A DNA stretch of 64,000 nt, from assembly GCA_022575985.1 (NCBI GenBank), contig JAKSXM010000007.1, positions 16,184,501 through 16,248,500 on the forward strand, written 5' to 3'. A program made the position numbers and the translations under genes. Numbering within the stretch: position 1 is the first letter of the stretch; the number at the start of each line of letters is the position of its first letter. This document shows positions 50,150 to 61,359 of the stretch, one piece after another. A model generated the notes under the pieces. The model was not told the DNA's origin. It ran no database searches and worked only from the letters and a program-made list of their open reading frames with translations. The DNA is from Anagrus nilaparvatae. Lineage: Eukaryota > Arthropoda > Insecta > Hymenoptera > Mymaridae.

Positions 50150-51430
50150 CTCATCGACTTAACCTTTGTTTTCAGGTAGTTGAAACATTCAGAAAATCAA
50201 AAAAAAATCGTGAACAAGAATTCGGCGATGGATGCCAAAAAGATTTTTCAAGTTAATGTCTAAAATCGCGTTTTTCATTTCTGAGCTACTCGAAATTTTC
50301 AGAATAACTTTTTTTGTAAATAGAATTTTTAAAAATAAATGAGAAATTCAGATTGCCAAGAAAATTACTCCTGAAGAAAAAAAAAATTTTAATTTACGAT
50401 AAAATTTAGCCCAGCTATGTGGTTTTACTCATTCGGGTTTTGCCCAGCTATAACAGAAAATTCCGGTTGTGGCATCCGGATTTTTTTTTTTTTATTATTT
50501 AGGCGATTGTAAAAGTTTTGAAAGTAAAGAAAATTTCAATCAAATGAGTTTTATTAATTTAAAATGCGAGTACCATGTTTTTTTCTTCAGGAGACCCATT
50601 CGTTGATTCTACATTTTCATAAGAATTACAATTACCGTTTTTTTCTTAATTTAATTTTGGAAGGTATTTTTTGAAATTAAAATTTAAAAAAACATACACA
50701 ATCTAAGATTATTACAAAAAAACTCTCATAGTATTATAAAATATAAAAGAACGTAACTAAAATAATACGTTTGTTGGTTACGTTACATGTTTTTACCATT
50801 TATATAAATACCTGTATATAAATTTTATTAATTTTATATACAGCTATTTTAATAAATTTTACCTGTAAATAAATATCCTAAATTTACCTGTATATATTAA
50901 ACTTATGAAAATAAAGTCGATAAAGTATCTAAAACTAATTGGTATATTAATTTACATCGCTCTTTATCACTATCAACCTACTTTTTTAAAAACCTAAGCC
51001 AATTTTCCCATAAGAGCAATGTTAAAATACCACTTTTATTTTATTCATTAAAACTTAAGTAAGTTGGTGACAAAGGTAAGAAAGATTATTTTAGTTTAAG
51101 AATGTTTAAACTATAATATTATTCAGATTTTATTACAAACTCTCATCATTTTGGCTAATTTTATCAAGAATCCCAAAGTTTTTTTTTCTCCAGTATTGTT
51201 TTTTGTCTTAAACTCCGAATTTCCCATGAATTTTTAAAATTTTATTTACAAAAAATGTTATTTTGAAATACTCAGCTAGCTCAGAAATAAAAAACGCAGT
51301 TTTTAACATAAAAGTGGAAAAATCTCTTAACCTATCACCAATTTCTTGTTCACGAATTTTTTTTGGTTTCTTGAAGGTTTAAACTACCTGAAAACAAGTT
51401 TCACATCGACTTGCGTCCAAAAAAAATTTT
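50150..51430. repeat. Long inverted repeat with ~250-bp arms
   Basis: The left arm (about 50155-50400) contains 'ttttcaggtagttgaaac', 'cgtgaacaagaatt', 'tttttcatttctgagcta' and 'gagaaattc'. The right arm (about 51170-51415) holds their complements in reverse order: 'gaatttccc', 'tagctcagaaataaaaaac', 'aatttcttgttcacg' and 'ctacctgaaaacaag'. The interior of about 770 bp has no gene. It is likely a decayed foldback or TIR element; the exact ends were not resolved. Confidence 0.65.
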
Positions 51431-53086
51431 CATGATTTTTGGATCTCAATTTAAAATTTTAATTTCAAAATAAATTTTCATATACGAAAAAACTAATTAA
51501 AAAATGAAATGCATAAAAAAACGTGTAAAAAAATATCAAAAATTATTTATTGCAAAATGTAATATTCATATACCTAATATTATAATAATATTATTATAAT
51601 ATAATAAAAAAAAAAAAATTGTAAAATTTATGAATAAATAAAATATATAAAAATATATATTAACATCATTCATTTATATAATATATAACTTTATTTAATA
51701 TTTTATAATAGGTAATTTTTATTACTTTTGAAAATATAATGTAACTTTTATATTTTAAAATTTTTAAAGTTTTATTTTAAATTTTTATAGTTTTTCATTT
51801 TTGTAAAGCAATAAAATTTATGACAAAAATTATTACACGTATTAAAATTTTAAATATAAATAATTTTATTGCTAATTTTAGCCTGTAATTATTTATAAAT
51901 TCAGAAGCACTCTGGAAATTGAGAAGTGTGGGGTTTCTCATAGATTTTCAAGTATCTTAGCAGAAGGTATTTTTTTACCCTTATAACAAAGATTATAACT
52001 AATCTACCCCAACGAATTGCTTCAGCTAATCAGTTAAATTTACATTTTTTTAAAATTTTGATTCTTGAGTACAAAAAAAATAATGCTCGAGTATTCAAAA
52101 AGGCTAAAGAACTATACTTAAAACTTATAAGTTCCTGTATTTGGAACATAAATAATAAATATACGCCTTTATGATTATAGATCACTGCATTATCTTAACT
52201 ATAGTTTGTTTAATAAGTGATTCGGCGTTTTGGGCCTAGAATAATCTGGTTTCATCTGAAATCATCTTCCAAATAACTCTGACAACTTGCATATTAAACA
52301 AAACTCTTCTAGTAGGTCTAATTTTTTTGGGTGCTATTGTTACCTTTTAAGACCCCAAAAATCGCGATTTTTTTATTACTATTCAATAAGAAAAAGCATT
52401 TTTTTCTAACTTGCAAAATAAAATCATGGAGAAAATTTAAAATAATTGGAAATAATAACTCCAATAAGCATAAAAAAAAAAGTAACAGAATTTCTGGGAC
52501 AGTTTTGCCTAACACTATATAAAAATTCTAACTTAATTAACGATTTCCTTGGCAATTTTTACTAAAGTTTGTTTTTTCAGGTGTTAAAATATTTTAGAAA
52601 AGCATCAAAAAAAAAAAGTAAAAAACTGCTCAGGTCAAAAAAGTATGCATATTTTAATAAAAACAAATAAAAAATACTTATATTAAAGAATATTTAGAAA
52701 ATTTTAATATTGATAATAAATTATATTTTGCATAAATGTAGCTGAAAATACAAATAGAGAAAAAAAGAAGTTATTGCAATGAATATTAAAAGATATTAAA
52801 GTTATACTTAAAAGAAAAAAAATTCAATCCCATTGAAATGTTAAAGTTGTATTTATATAGAAAATCAATACATTGACTATTAAAAACTCGTTACTATATT
52901 ATCATATCTTACTTTATTCATATAACACACTTTTGTAACTTGGTATGAATTTCAAATATAATTTTAATAATAGTAAGTAGAAGAAAAGTAAAAATTTTTT
53001 TCTTTATATTTTCAAGTTTTTATAAAAATATTTTATTTCAAGAAAATAAATTAATTTAGGTTCAGAGTACAAAAAAAAATTTTTTG

Positions 53087-53177
53087 TAAAAAGGTTATTT
53101 TTTATTGACCAATACTGGGCCTTATGGGGTTACTGGACTTTATGCCCAGTATTGGTAAATAAAAAATAACCTTTTTA
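53087..53177. repeat. Near-perfect 34-bp-arm hairpin
   Basis: The arms at 53087-53120 and 53144-53177 are complementary at 33 of 34 positions (taaaaaggttattttttatt pairs with aataaaaaataacctttt). They enclose a 23-base loop. The outer ends are TA-rich, so a TA target duplication is possible but ambiguous. It could be a very short MITE or the template for a small-RNA hairpin; the sequence alone cannot decide. Confidence 0.75.
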
Positions 53178-54504
53178 TAAATAATCTGTAAATCATGGGC
53201 GATGATAACACTCAAATTAAAATTTTTTTGATTAATCTGTCTTTAAAGAATAAAAATTTGATATTGTGTTCAAAAAGTCACTTTTGAGATCGAGTAGGAT
53301 AAGTGAATCGCAATTTTTCAATAAAATCAAATGCTGTGCATCTTATGCAGGTAAATCCTGGAATATACTATTACAAAACAAGGTTCCGAGCCAAGTCTAA
53401 TAAAAGGTTATTGTATTAAATTTTTATTAGAATTAATATAAATCTACCAAATAATTAAATAAAAATTTCAATATACAAAAAAAAGTCTAATAAAAACCAC
53501 ATTAATTACTTTGACCCTAAGGGCTTACTCGTGATGTATCAATTTATATTTATCTTTAAGACTATAGGGTTCTTCTACTTTACCTTCTTTTTGGGGTGTA
53601 TAAATGTTCCTCGAGCGTTATAAACGCACATTATCATACTTCGTAACCATAACTTTAACGTTGTCTTGAAACTTTCGTCGTAAATTGTTCGTTGAAGTTG
53701 ATATAATGCTTTTAAAAAAAATTCTTAATTTTGATATATTTTATGCATGTTTAGAAATACCATGCTTTATTTCTTACATGAACTAACAAACTTATTAGGA
53801 TTTATAGGTTATTAAAATAAAAAATGTTTAATTGTTGGGTAATTCCATTGATAAATAACATAAAATGATACGCGAGAGGTCTCATTAATAAAAAATTTGT
53901 TTTTAATTCTCAATGAAACGGCTTTAAAATAGATTATTCCCCGAATCTAAAGGTTTTTTATAAATTTTTAAAGGTGTTATGCTATTTTAAAGTTTTTTGT
54001 TAAACAGTTACCATTCCATAAACAAGCTCTAGAAAACGTTAAAAAAATATGAAATAGATTTTCGATGTGAAATTTGATTTCCAAACAGATTTTTATCACT
54101 CTGTGCCGATTTGTTGGAAAATTTAAATTTAGGCTATAACTTAAAGTGAAAATAGCCAAAAAGTTTTTTCACTATAAAAAAAAATTTTTTCTCAAAATTT
54201 ACCAAAATTGCACATATTTCACTGAAAAAAATTTTCCGATTTTCGTGAATTATACACTTTTTTTAATTTTGAATTGTTAGATATTTTACTAATTTCACGC
54301 TTAGTAACGTGACTAAATGAAAATTTGACCAAAAATTTGAATTCTGCGGGACATTTTACACGGATATAGTCATTTTGGTCTTAGAATGATACATCTTAAT
54401 GTGACAAATTAATTAAAATAGATTATTAAAATATAGAAAAAATGAAAATTGATAAAATGTGATTTTATTGATTTTACATATCTGGAGCAATAAAAGCCTA
54501 TTTT

Positions 54505-54610
54505 GGGCCCTAGGAAGGAGGATTTTTTTTACCCATAATAAGCAAAACTGTTTTATTAGTTAAAACTGTTATAGACCATGCTTGTTGATTGTTTACACAA
54601 GCCAATCCTA
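54505..54610. repeat. R1 family fragment, copy h
   Basis: It has 'ggaaggaggattttttttac', 'aaaactgttatagaccatgc' and 'ttgttgattgtttacacaag', the core end of the R1 family. It lies about 120 bp before the next DIP-like exon. Confidence 0.4.
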
Positions 54611-54728
54611 ATAAATTTTTAAAGTTATTCTACTGACTTTTTTTCGATTAAAATTTGATTTTTTAAAAATTAATTTTATTATATATAAAATTTTACTAAA
54701 TTCATTTATTATTTTTTCTAATTTTTAG

Positions 54729-54857
54729 TAAGCACATACGAAGGAAATCAGCTTAATTTAACAAAAATAACAAGATCTGAAATGGGAGCATACCTTTGTA
54801 TTGCCAGTAACAGTGTTCCACCATCAGTTAGTAAAAGAATAATCGTTGATGTAGAAT
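54729..54857 (+). CDS. DIP/lachesin-like Ig protein, exon completing Ig domain 2
   Basis: The exon follows ATTTTTAG and ends before GTAAGT. It enters with two bases and leaves one (T), which fits the usual Phe codon at the start of the third Ig domain. The peptide includes VSTYEGNQLNLTKITRSEMG, then AYLCIASNSVPPSVSKR and IIVDVE. The second Cys of Ig2 and the C-I-A-(S/T)-N-(x)-VPPSVSKR block are diagnostic of the DIP/lachesin family. An NLT glycosylation site is present. The third Ig domain and GPI or membrane anchor lie beyond the window. Confidence 0.95.
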
Positions 54858-56829
54858 GTAAGTTAATTAATTAATATTTTATTTTTTTTAAATATATAAC
54901 AACTATTTAAACTATAAAAAAATCAAATACCAAAAAAAAGGATAAATAAAATGGTTATAAAGAATTATTCAAATTAAAAAAATTTATATGAAAACAAGTA
55001 CAGATTATATCGATCAAAAAAATTTTTACTATATGAAATATACAAACAATCTCTCAAGTTTATAATACAAATTTATTTTAGCAAACAGTTCTATATAGCA
55101 TATGAAATGCAATGATAAATGAAGTAATCTAGAAACAAAACCATGTTTTTTTTTTTGACAAAAAAAAAAAAAATAAAACAAAAATATAGTTGAAATAAAC
55201 AAAACCATTTCAAATACAAGTATATATATAGTGTTTTGTTTAAGTTTCATTGAAGCTTTCTCTGGTCGTTTCAGTTGACAGTAATATATATATGTAGAGA
55301 AATAAACTCGATGGTGCTATATTGGCAGTGCATGTATCGCCAAAAGAAACCCATGGGAAATACAAAGTAACCCACGTCACGAGCATCCCTCTGCTCCCGG
55401 TCATTTTTCCCTTTTATGACTTTCATTCGTTTGTGTCATTTCTCTAACATCATTCGTTCTCTTACACTTTATATATTATATATACTTGTATACTTACAAA
55501 TACAAATTTATCTACACACACAAACATAAATTATACATGGTTGTAGGTACTTTCTTTTAACCTGGTATTTTTTTAAGTTTTGTACATTTTCTGAACATAT
55601 AGTTAATGAATGTTTGTACTAAGTTAGGAAATTATAGAACAACTTGTGTTCCTCGTTGAAATAAGAGTTGCTAAATACGTTTACGAAATCTGTTTTTACC
55701 GAAAATTGTCCAGTTACCTACAATAGGAACTTTTAGGTTAAGATTTTTTTTAGGTCACTAAATACAAATTTTATATCCGTTTTTATCTAAAATGTCTTAA
55801 TCGAGGTCTCAATTTAATGAAACAAGAAATTTTAGTTGTATGTTTTCTTAGACATTTCCTATCATGGGCTACTGAAAAATTTAATTATTCGTTTTTACTG
55901 ACCCAACTCGTGACCCAAAAAATATAGCGATTAAATAAAAATCTAAAAAACCCGCAATACTCAAAATTCTTATTGTGGGCAAATGGACCATTTTCGGTAA
56001 AAACGTATTCCATACTACACTATTAGTTTTATTAATTAGCCTCTTAAGTCTCGTTAATAATTACATAAATTATATTTTAATAAAATTCACAATTTAATAT
56101 AAATTATAATGACTTTTGTAAAACTTTACTACAAATATTCCTTTGCTCCTTTGTGAATTCTCGTTTATTTTAGCGCAAATATATCCAATAAAACTTTTTA
56201 AATAATATTGAACATCAAAAATAAAATCACAATTATTCAAACAAATACCACTTTCAAAAGTTATAAGTAGAATTAACTATTATTTAAATGAACATTTAAA
56301 TCAATTTAATATTGAAATGATCTGTGAATTTTATGACAAATTTAATTATTTAAAATTTAAGATTTTAATTTAAAATATTAAAAATTTATTTTTTATAAAT
56401 AATATCGAATAAAAATAACTAGGTTAAATAAAAGTAAGCATTAATTAAGGGTCAGTATGGCAATCTGCGGATTTGTGGGGAGCCTATAGCTGCCCACATT
56501 TTCTATGTGCTTGAAGCAAATATATATAATGATACAAGCTGCATATTAAATTATAGTGTAATATAGTGTTAGTAAACCAAATAGTTGTAAGTGAATATTA
56601 TCTCATTATTTTAAAATAATGAAAATAAAAGAGTTGAGTAAATTGTGTATTGTGGAATATCGTGAAGCACATTTTTAATCATATTTGCTTTTAATTAAAT
56701 AATGTCAACAAAAGAGTCGATGATTTTTTGGACTTGGTATTTCAAAAAGAAAAAAATAACTCATAGCGTTTATTTGTGTTAACAAATATGAGATACGAAG
56801 ATTTGTCTCATGAACGTTTGTTATTCCAG

Positions 56830-56985
56830 ATCTAGTTACAGCGGCCAGGAAATCGTTTTTTCGTGGGCACTGCCGCAGGAAAATTATACGATCCTTGGCC
56901 GTAAAAAAATAATGCCCCAAATCGCAGTTTACCGGCTTCGGTTTTTTACTCAGCTTTGCCTCGGAAGTTAATTTACGTGCGAATA
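56830..56985. repeat. R2 family copy c
   Basis: It contains 'cagcggccaggaaatcg', 'cgatccttggccgtaaaaaa', 'atgccccaaatcgcagttta' and 'gaagttaatttacgtgcg', in the same order as copy a. It is non-coding. Confidence 0.6.
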
Positions 56986-57387
56986 AGCAATCCTTAAATA
57001 GTAGAATGTTATGCTTTTTACAATTTGCCGTTAGTTTTGACTTAGCACTCTCCTAAAAAATGACGGGTAAGAGACTGTACATGTTATGAGATAATGATAA
57101 ATGGTTCATAAAATATCTTTTTTGGATGTAAAACTAATATTTTTTATGAAAAAATTTGGCTGATATACATGATAGGGTAAGATAAGAAGCCTTGTTTTGC
57201 GAATTGGGATGGTTTTTTAAAAACTGAAAAAAAATTTTCTGATATACCCTAAGGTATGCAGACAAATTTTTGAAAACAAAATATTAATTTTATATCATAT
57301 ATTTTATGAACTTATTATTGTTATTTCATAAAATTAAAAAGTCTATGTGTGTAAGTGTGTGTGTTTGTGTGTGTGTGTGTGTATTAG

Positions 57388-57580
57388 AGTGGCCCTAATT
57401 TTGGAATTTGTAGAAAAACTTTGCTCCCCGGATTTTTTTTGTGAACTTTTGGTCATAAAAAGTCCCCAGCTCCAAGAATTTTGCTTTTACTTTGCAAAAA
57501 CACGTGCCTGTAGGCACCTCAATTTTCCCATTTAAATAACATGGGAATTTTGATTTTTCAACTTTCTAATTTTTTAATGT
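57388..57580 (+). repeat. Dispersed repeat R3, copy b
   Basis: It matches 30826-31000 through 'gaacttttggtcataaaaag', 'tccccagctccaagaatttt' and 'acgtgcctgtaggcacct'. The word cgtgcctgNNNgcacct is itself a small inverted repeat. Confidence 0.6.
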
Positions 57581-57842
57581 GTTAAAAATTCGATATTCGA
57601 TTCATTAGGATGTCGATACGAGACTTTGTTAAATTTATCGATATAACCATACGATATTGTTTTTTAGCAATATCGCCAATATTCAAAGCCGAGAATATGG
57701 GAAATTATCGATATCGCTTTTTTGGGAATTTATTAATTTATTTATTCAACTAGCTATAAATATTATTAACAAAAATATAAGTTTGCATATTATATCAAGC
57801 ATTATATCCTTATACTGGTTTTCCATTGTTTAAAAATATTTT

Positions 57843-58030
57843 TAGGTGCGATCACTCTATGTATGCGATACATAGATGAAATCTTACCTTGTAAGTTTGT
57901 CACGTCAAAAAACGGAAGTCTTTGAAGTGTCCAATTAGTCGAAAAGTTTGGTCCCCAGGTCACTTTGGTGCCACTATATAGCTATTTTGCCTTAGTGTGT
58001 GTATGAATGTATGCTCGAGAAGGTGTATCC
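57843..58030. repeat. Dispersed repeat R4, copy b
   Basis: It is the reverse complement of the 37860-38060 copy: 'ggtgcgatcactctatgtat', 'gatacatagatgaaatctta' and 'gtcacgtcaaaaaacgg'. It continues with 'cccaggtcactttggtgcc'. Confidence 0.55.
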
Positions 58031-58449
58031 TCTGTTTCTCAGAACAGTTTGCAAGTTTTTAAAAATCTAATAATTTAAACAAAATTAGCTTTTCTGAAAA
58101 CATAAATATAATTGGTGAATTTATTGATAACATAAAGGATAAGAAATCGCTTATAAATAACCACATTTTACAATTCAAAATCAAAGTTTTTTTTTGAAAG
58201 AAAAGAAGTGAATTAATTAAACTTTAATTTTCATTAGGAAATTCGATTTTTTTTACCGCAAACTAAACATTCTATCATCTTCGGACATTGAGTTAAATTA
58301 AAATTAGGAAATTTAAAAAAATTCCAACATTTTAAAAGTTTTAATGTTTGGTTTTCATAAAAATTAAATAGAACCATCTTATTTTGTTAAATTACGTTTT
58401 AATGCTCTAGAGCAAGAATCTATATAATTAGTAGTTCTTCGTTTTACGT

Positions 58450-59053
58450 TTTTGGTGGTCCTTAAAAGAACCGATTGGTTTTGTTGTTTATAAATAAAAT
58501 TATTCAAACAGTCATGCACCTTTACGCCTTATCAACTAAAAATACCTGACCTTTACAAGAAAAGAAAATGGCCATTTAGCTCGCCGAAAGACTTGACGCT
58601 CACTAGGCGTCTGAGGAATCACTTATTTCTCGTGGATGACTACACGTCGCCCGGTTTGGCCAAACCTTTACTACACGTTAACTAGATTTTACAGAAAATT
58701 GATTGACTTTTCTAACACAACTAACTTTTCCAATTTTCACCACATTCACAACAATTTTTGACAATATAAAATCATACGATACGATTAATAGCAAAACCAA
58801 TCAATTACTAACTTGACGACGCGTAAAAAATGTGTTCGATCGTATATTTACCTTTTTGACATTATACCACGCATACTTTCTTAATTAGAAAGCATGCGTG
58901 ACAAACCTTAGTTAAAACAAAGAAGAGTATATATTTAGACTATGAGAGACTATTTAAGGGCCTGATAGTATAAAAACCTGCTTATCGGACGAGCTAAACT
59001 TTATACAATTATTTACATGTTTTAGAAATTATTTACAAGGATATTTATTTACA
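58450..59053 (-). repeat. Probable 3' LTR of the second BEL/Pao element
   Basis: On the minus strand a run of 11 G's (59059-59069), the polypurine tract, is followed within a few bases by TGTAAATAAATATCC at 59053, which should be the LTR start. The pol C terminus ends about 50 bp before it. The far end near 58450 is a guess because no second LTR lies in the window for comparison. Confidence 0.5.
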
Positions 59054-59109
59054 TTCTCCCCCCCCCCCTCGTATGTACATCCCGGATTTTCATACTAAAT
59101 TAGTTAATC

Positions 59110-60057
59110 CCAGACGCTAAATCTAATCTTATAAGTTTAGAAACCGGACGAGTCAAAAACCCAGTTGTGGTCTTAACTAGAGCGCATCTTACTCTCCCAT
59201 CTGCCCCTGGTTTTACCTCTTGGATTATCTCATTACTATATTTCGAGGCAATTAGTTATCACAAATAATTACAATATCTCCGACTTTAAGTTGAGGATTT
59301 TCGGAAGTTCATTTTGCACGGGGAAGCAATGTAGGAAGGTATTCTTTTTTCCAACGATGTCAAAATTCATCCGCTAGTCTTTGTGCAAAATACCACTGTT
59401 TACGAGAACTTCCCTGGATCGTTTCATACCTACGAGATAATATTCCTCGAGAAGACGCTCCGAATAACAGATGATTTGGTGTTATGGCTTCTGGGTCTTC
59501 AGGATCAGGTGAAACACACGTTAAGGGTCATGAATTTACTGCGTGTTTTAATTTACTTCCGCAAAAACCGTACGTAAAACTTCCTCTCTGGCAGTTTAAA
59601 ATTACATAAATTGCTCGTTTTACGCTCTTAACTAGGGATTCCCACGCACCTCCCTTGTGTGGTGCTGCGAGGAGAAAAAATTTCCACTTTGAACCTATGT
59701 TATTTCCATATTCTTTTAAAATGTTTTGATTTAACGCGGCAACAGCCTGTTTTAATTTCTTGCAAGCACCTCTTAAATTTGTTCCGTTATCTGAATAAAA
59801 AACCGAAGGCTGCCCCCTACGAGCCGTCATTCATTGAATCGCCATGATTGAGATATCTGCTGACAAAGTATCTGCTATTTCAAGATGTACTGCTCGCATT
59901 GTTAAATAAGTGAATAGCACTCCCCAGCGTTTTTCTCGTCGTCTCCCAATGGTAACGGTCAAAGGCCTAATATAATCAATTCCGCATTGAGAAAAGGGAT
60001 TTGTCCCATGAGCTAGCCCTGCAGCCGGCAACTCAGCCGTTGGTGGTATGGTTGGCA
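59110..60057 (-). pseudogene. BEL/Pao polyprotein remnant: integrase core and C-terminal domain
   Basis: This minus-strand frame continues the pol gene of 61360-63430 on the other side of an inserted element. The integrase core is clear, with Asp in CGIDYIRP, Asp in YSDNGTN and Glu in GGAWESLVKS, so the DDE triad is visible. It is split by an in-frame TGA at 59831-59833. After 59527 a DUF5641-like C-terminal region (with ITPNHLLFG, later LKVGDIVII and GRVRCALV) can be followed with several stops and frame changes to about 59110. It is a non-functional fossil. Confidence 0.88.
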
Positions 60058-60061
60058 TTGA

Positions 60062-61355
60062 CCCATTAGCGCCTAATCGACCATCCAGGGACAGTTGAAT
60101 ATTTTTAAATGAAAAAGTGAATATTTTGAGCTAAAAACGTCACCTAGTAGGCCTTTTGGGCCGCTCTTTTCATATTTGAGGTCCATTTTTACATACAACC
60201 TCTAGATAAGGAGGTATCAACCCCTAAAGTAGGGTTAAAATTACAGAATCTTTTGAAATGTTTATTTACGCGATAAAAAACTTACTAGGCATTGAAATTG
60301 ATTTTTTCGACTTTAAAAAAGTTAAAAAATAAAAATATAAGTATTTACAGAAAACTTACCTTATCTGGGGGATGAATACGGAGGGTTGAGGGGGTGGATT
60401 TCACAAGTATTTGAAAATAAAAATTTTGGGCTGGAAAAATCACCTAGTAGGTTTCCTGGGTCGCTCTTTTCATTTTTGAGGTCCATTTTCACCTACAACC
60501 CCTTGGTAAGGAGGTATCAACCCCTAAAGTAGGGTAAAATTTACAAAAACTTTTGAAATCTTTATTTACGTGATAAAAAACTTACTAGATATTAAAATTG
60601 ATTTTTTCGGTTTTAAAAAAGTTAAAAAATGAAAACATAAGTATTTACATAAAACTTACCTTATGTGGGGGGTGAATACGGAGCGTTGAGGGGGCGGATT
60701 TTACATGTACTTGAAATTCAAAAATTTCGGACTGGGAACATCACCTAGTAGGTTTTTTGGGTCGCTCTTTTCATTTTTGAGGTTCATTTTCACCTACAAC
60801 CCCTAGGTAAGGAGGTATCAACCCCTAAGGTGGGGTGAAATTTACAAAATTTTTTGAAAAGTGTGTTTACGTGTATTTACCCTACATTAGGGGTTGATAC
60901 CTCCTTACCTAGGGGTTGTAGGTGAAAATGGACCTCAAAAATGAAAAGAGCGACCCAAAAAACCTACTAGGTGATTTTTCCGGCCAAAAATTTTTAAATT
61001 TCAAATATTTGTAAAATCCACCCCCTCAATCCTCCGTATTCACCCCCCAGATAAGGTAAGTTTTCTGTAAATACTTATATTTTTATTTTTTAACTTTTTT
61101 AAAGTCGAAAAAATCAATTTCAATGCCTAGTAAGTATTTTATCGCGTAAATAAACATTTCAAAAGATTCTGTAAATTTAACCCTACTTTAGAGGTTGATA
61201 CCTCCTTACCTAGGGGTTGTAGGTGAAAATGGACCTCAAAAATGAAAAGAGTGACCCAAAAAAAACCTATTAGGTGACGTTTTTAGCTCAAAATATTCAC
61301 TTTTTCATATAAAAATATTCAACTGTCCCTGGATGGTCGATTAGGCGCTAATGGG
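60062..61355. mobile_element. piggyBac-type foldback element inserted in the BEL/Pao pol gene
   Basis: This 1294 bp element starts cccattagcgcctaatcgac and ends with the exact complement. The right side is flanked by TTAA (61356-61359) and the left by TTGA (60058-60061), a one-base variant. TTAA with CCC..GGG ends is the piggyBac pattern. The interior has three head-to-tail units of about 300 bp (markers at 60141, 60441 and 60742) followed by two inverted units (markers ending near 60973 and 61276). The whole element can therefore fold into a long hairpin. It has no transposase. Confidence 0.82.
60141..61276. repeat. Five ~300-bp units, three direct and two inverted
   Basis: Each direct unit opens 'cacctagtagg', then 'gggtcgctcttttcattttt', 'gaggtccattttcacctaca', 'aaggaggtatcaacccctaa', a middle 'gataaaaaacttacta' and an end 'cttaccttatctggggg'. 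Spacings are 300 and 301 bp. The two inverted units follow after about 60880. Units differ by scattered substitutions. Confidence 0.85.
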
Positions 61356-61359
61356 TTAA

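Larger units (their letters stand above)
41789..54728 (+). other. Intron 3 of the DIP-like gene (12.9 kb)
   Basis: It runs from GTAATT to TTTTAG and splits Ig domain 2. It contains R1 copies, two MITEs, a long inverted repeat and a short perfect hairpin, listed separately. Microsatellites occur at about 42121-42141 (AT), 48664-48690 (AAT), 48951-48972 (AT) and 49138-49156 (AT). A T tract of about 30 lies at 46473-46506. The remaining AT-rich stretches (43.8-45.6 and 46.6-50.1 kb) hold nothing that could be supported. Confidence 0.85.
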
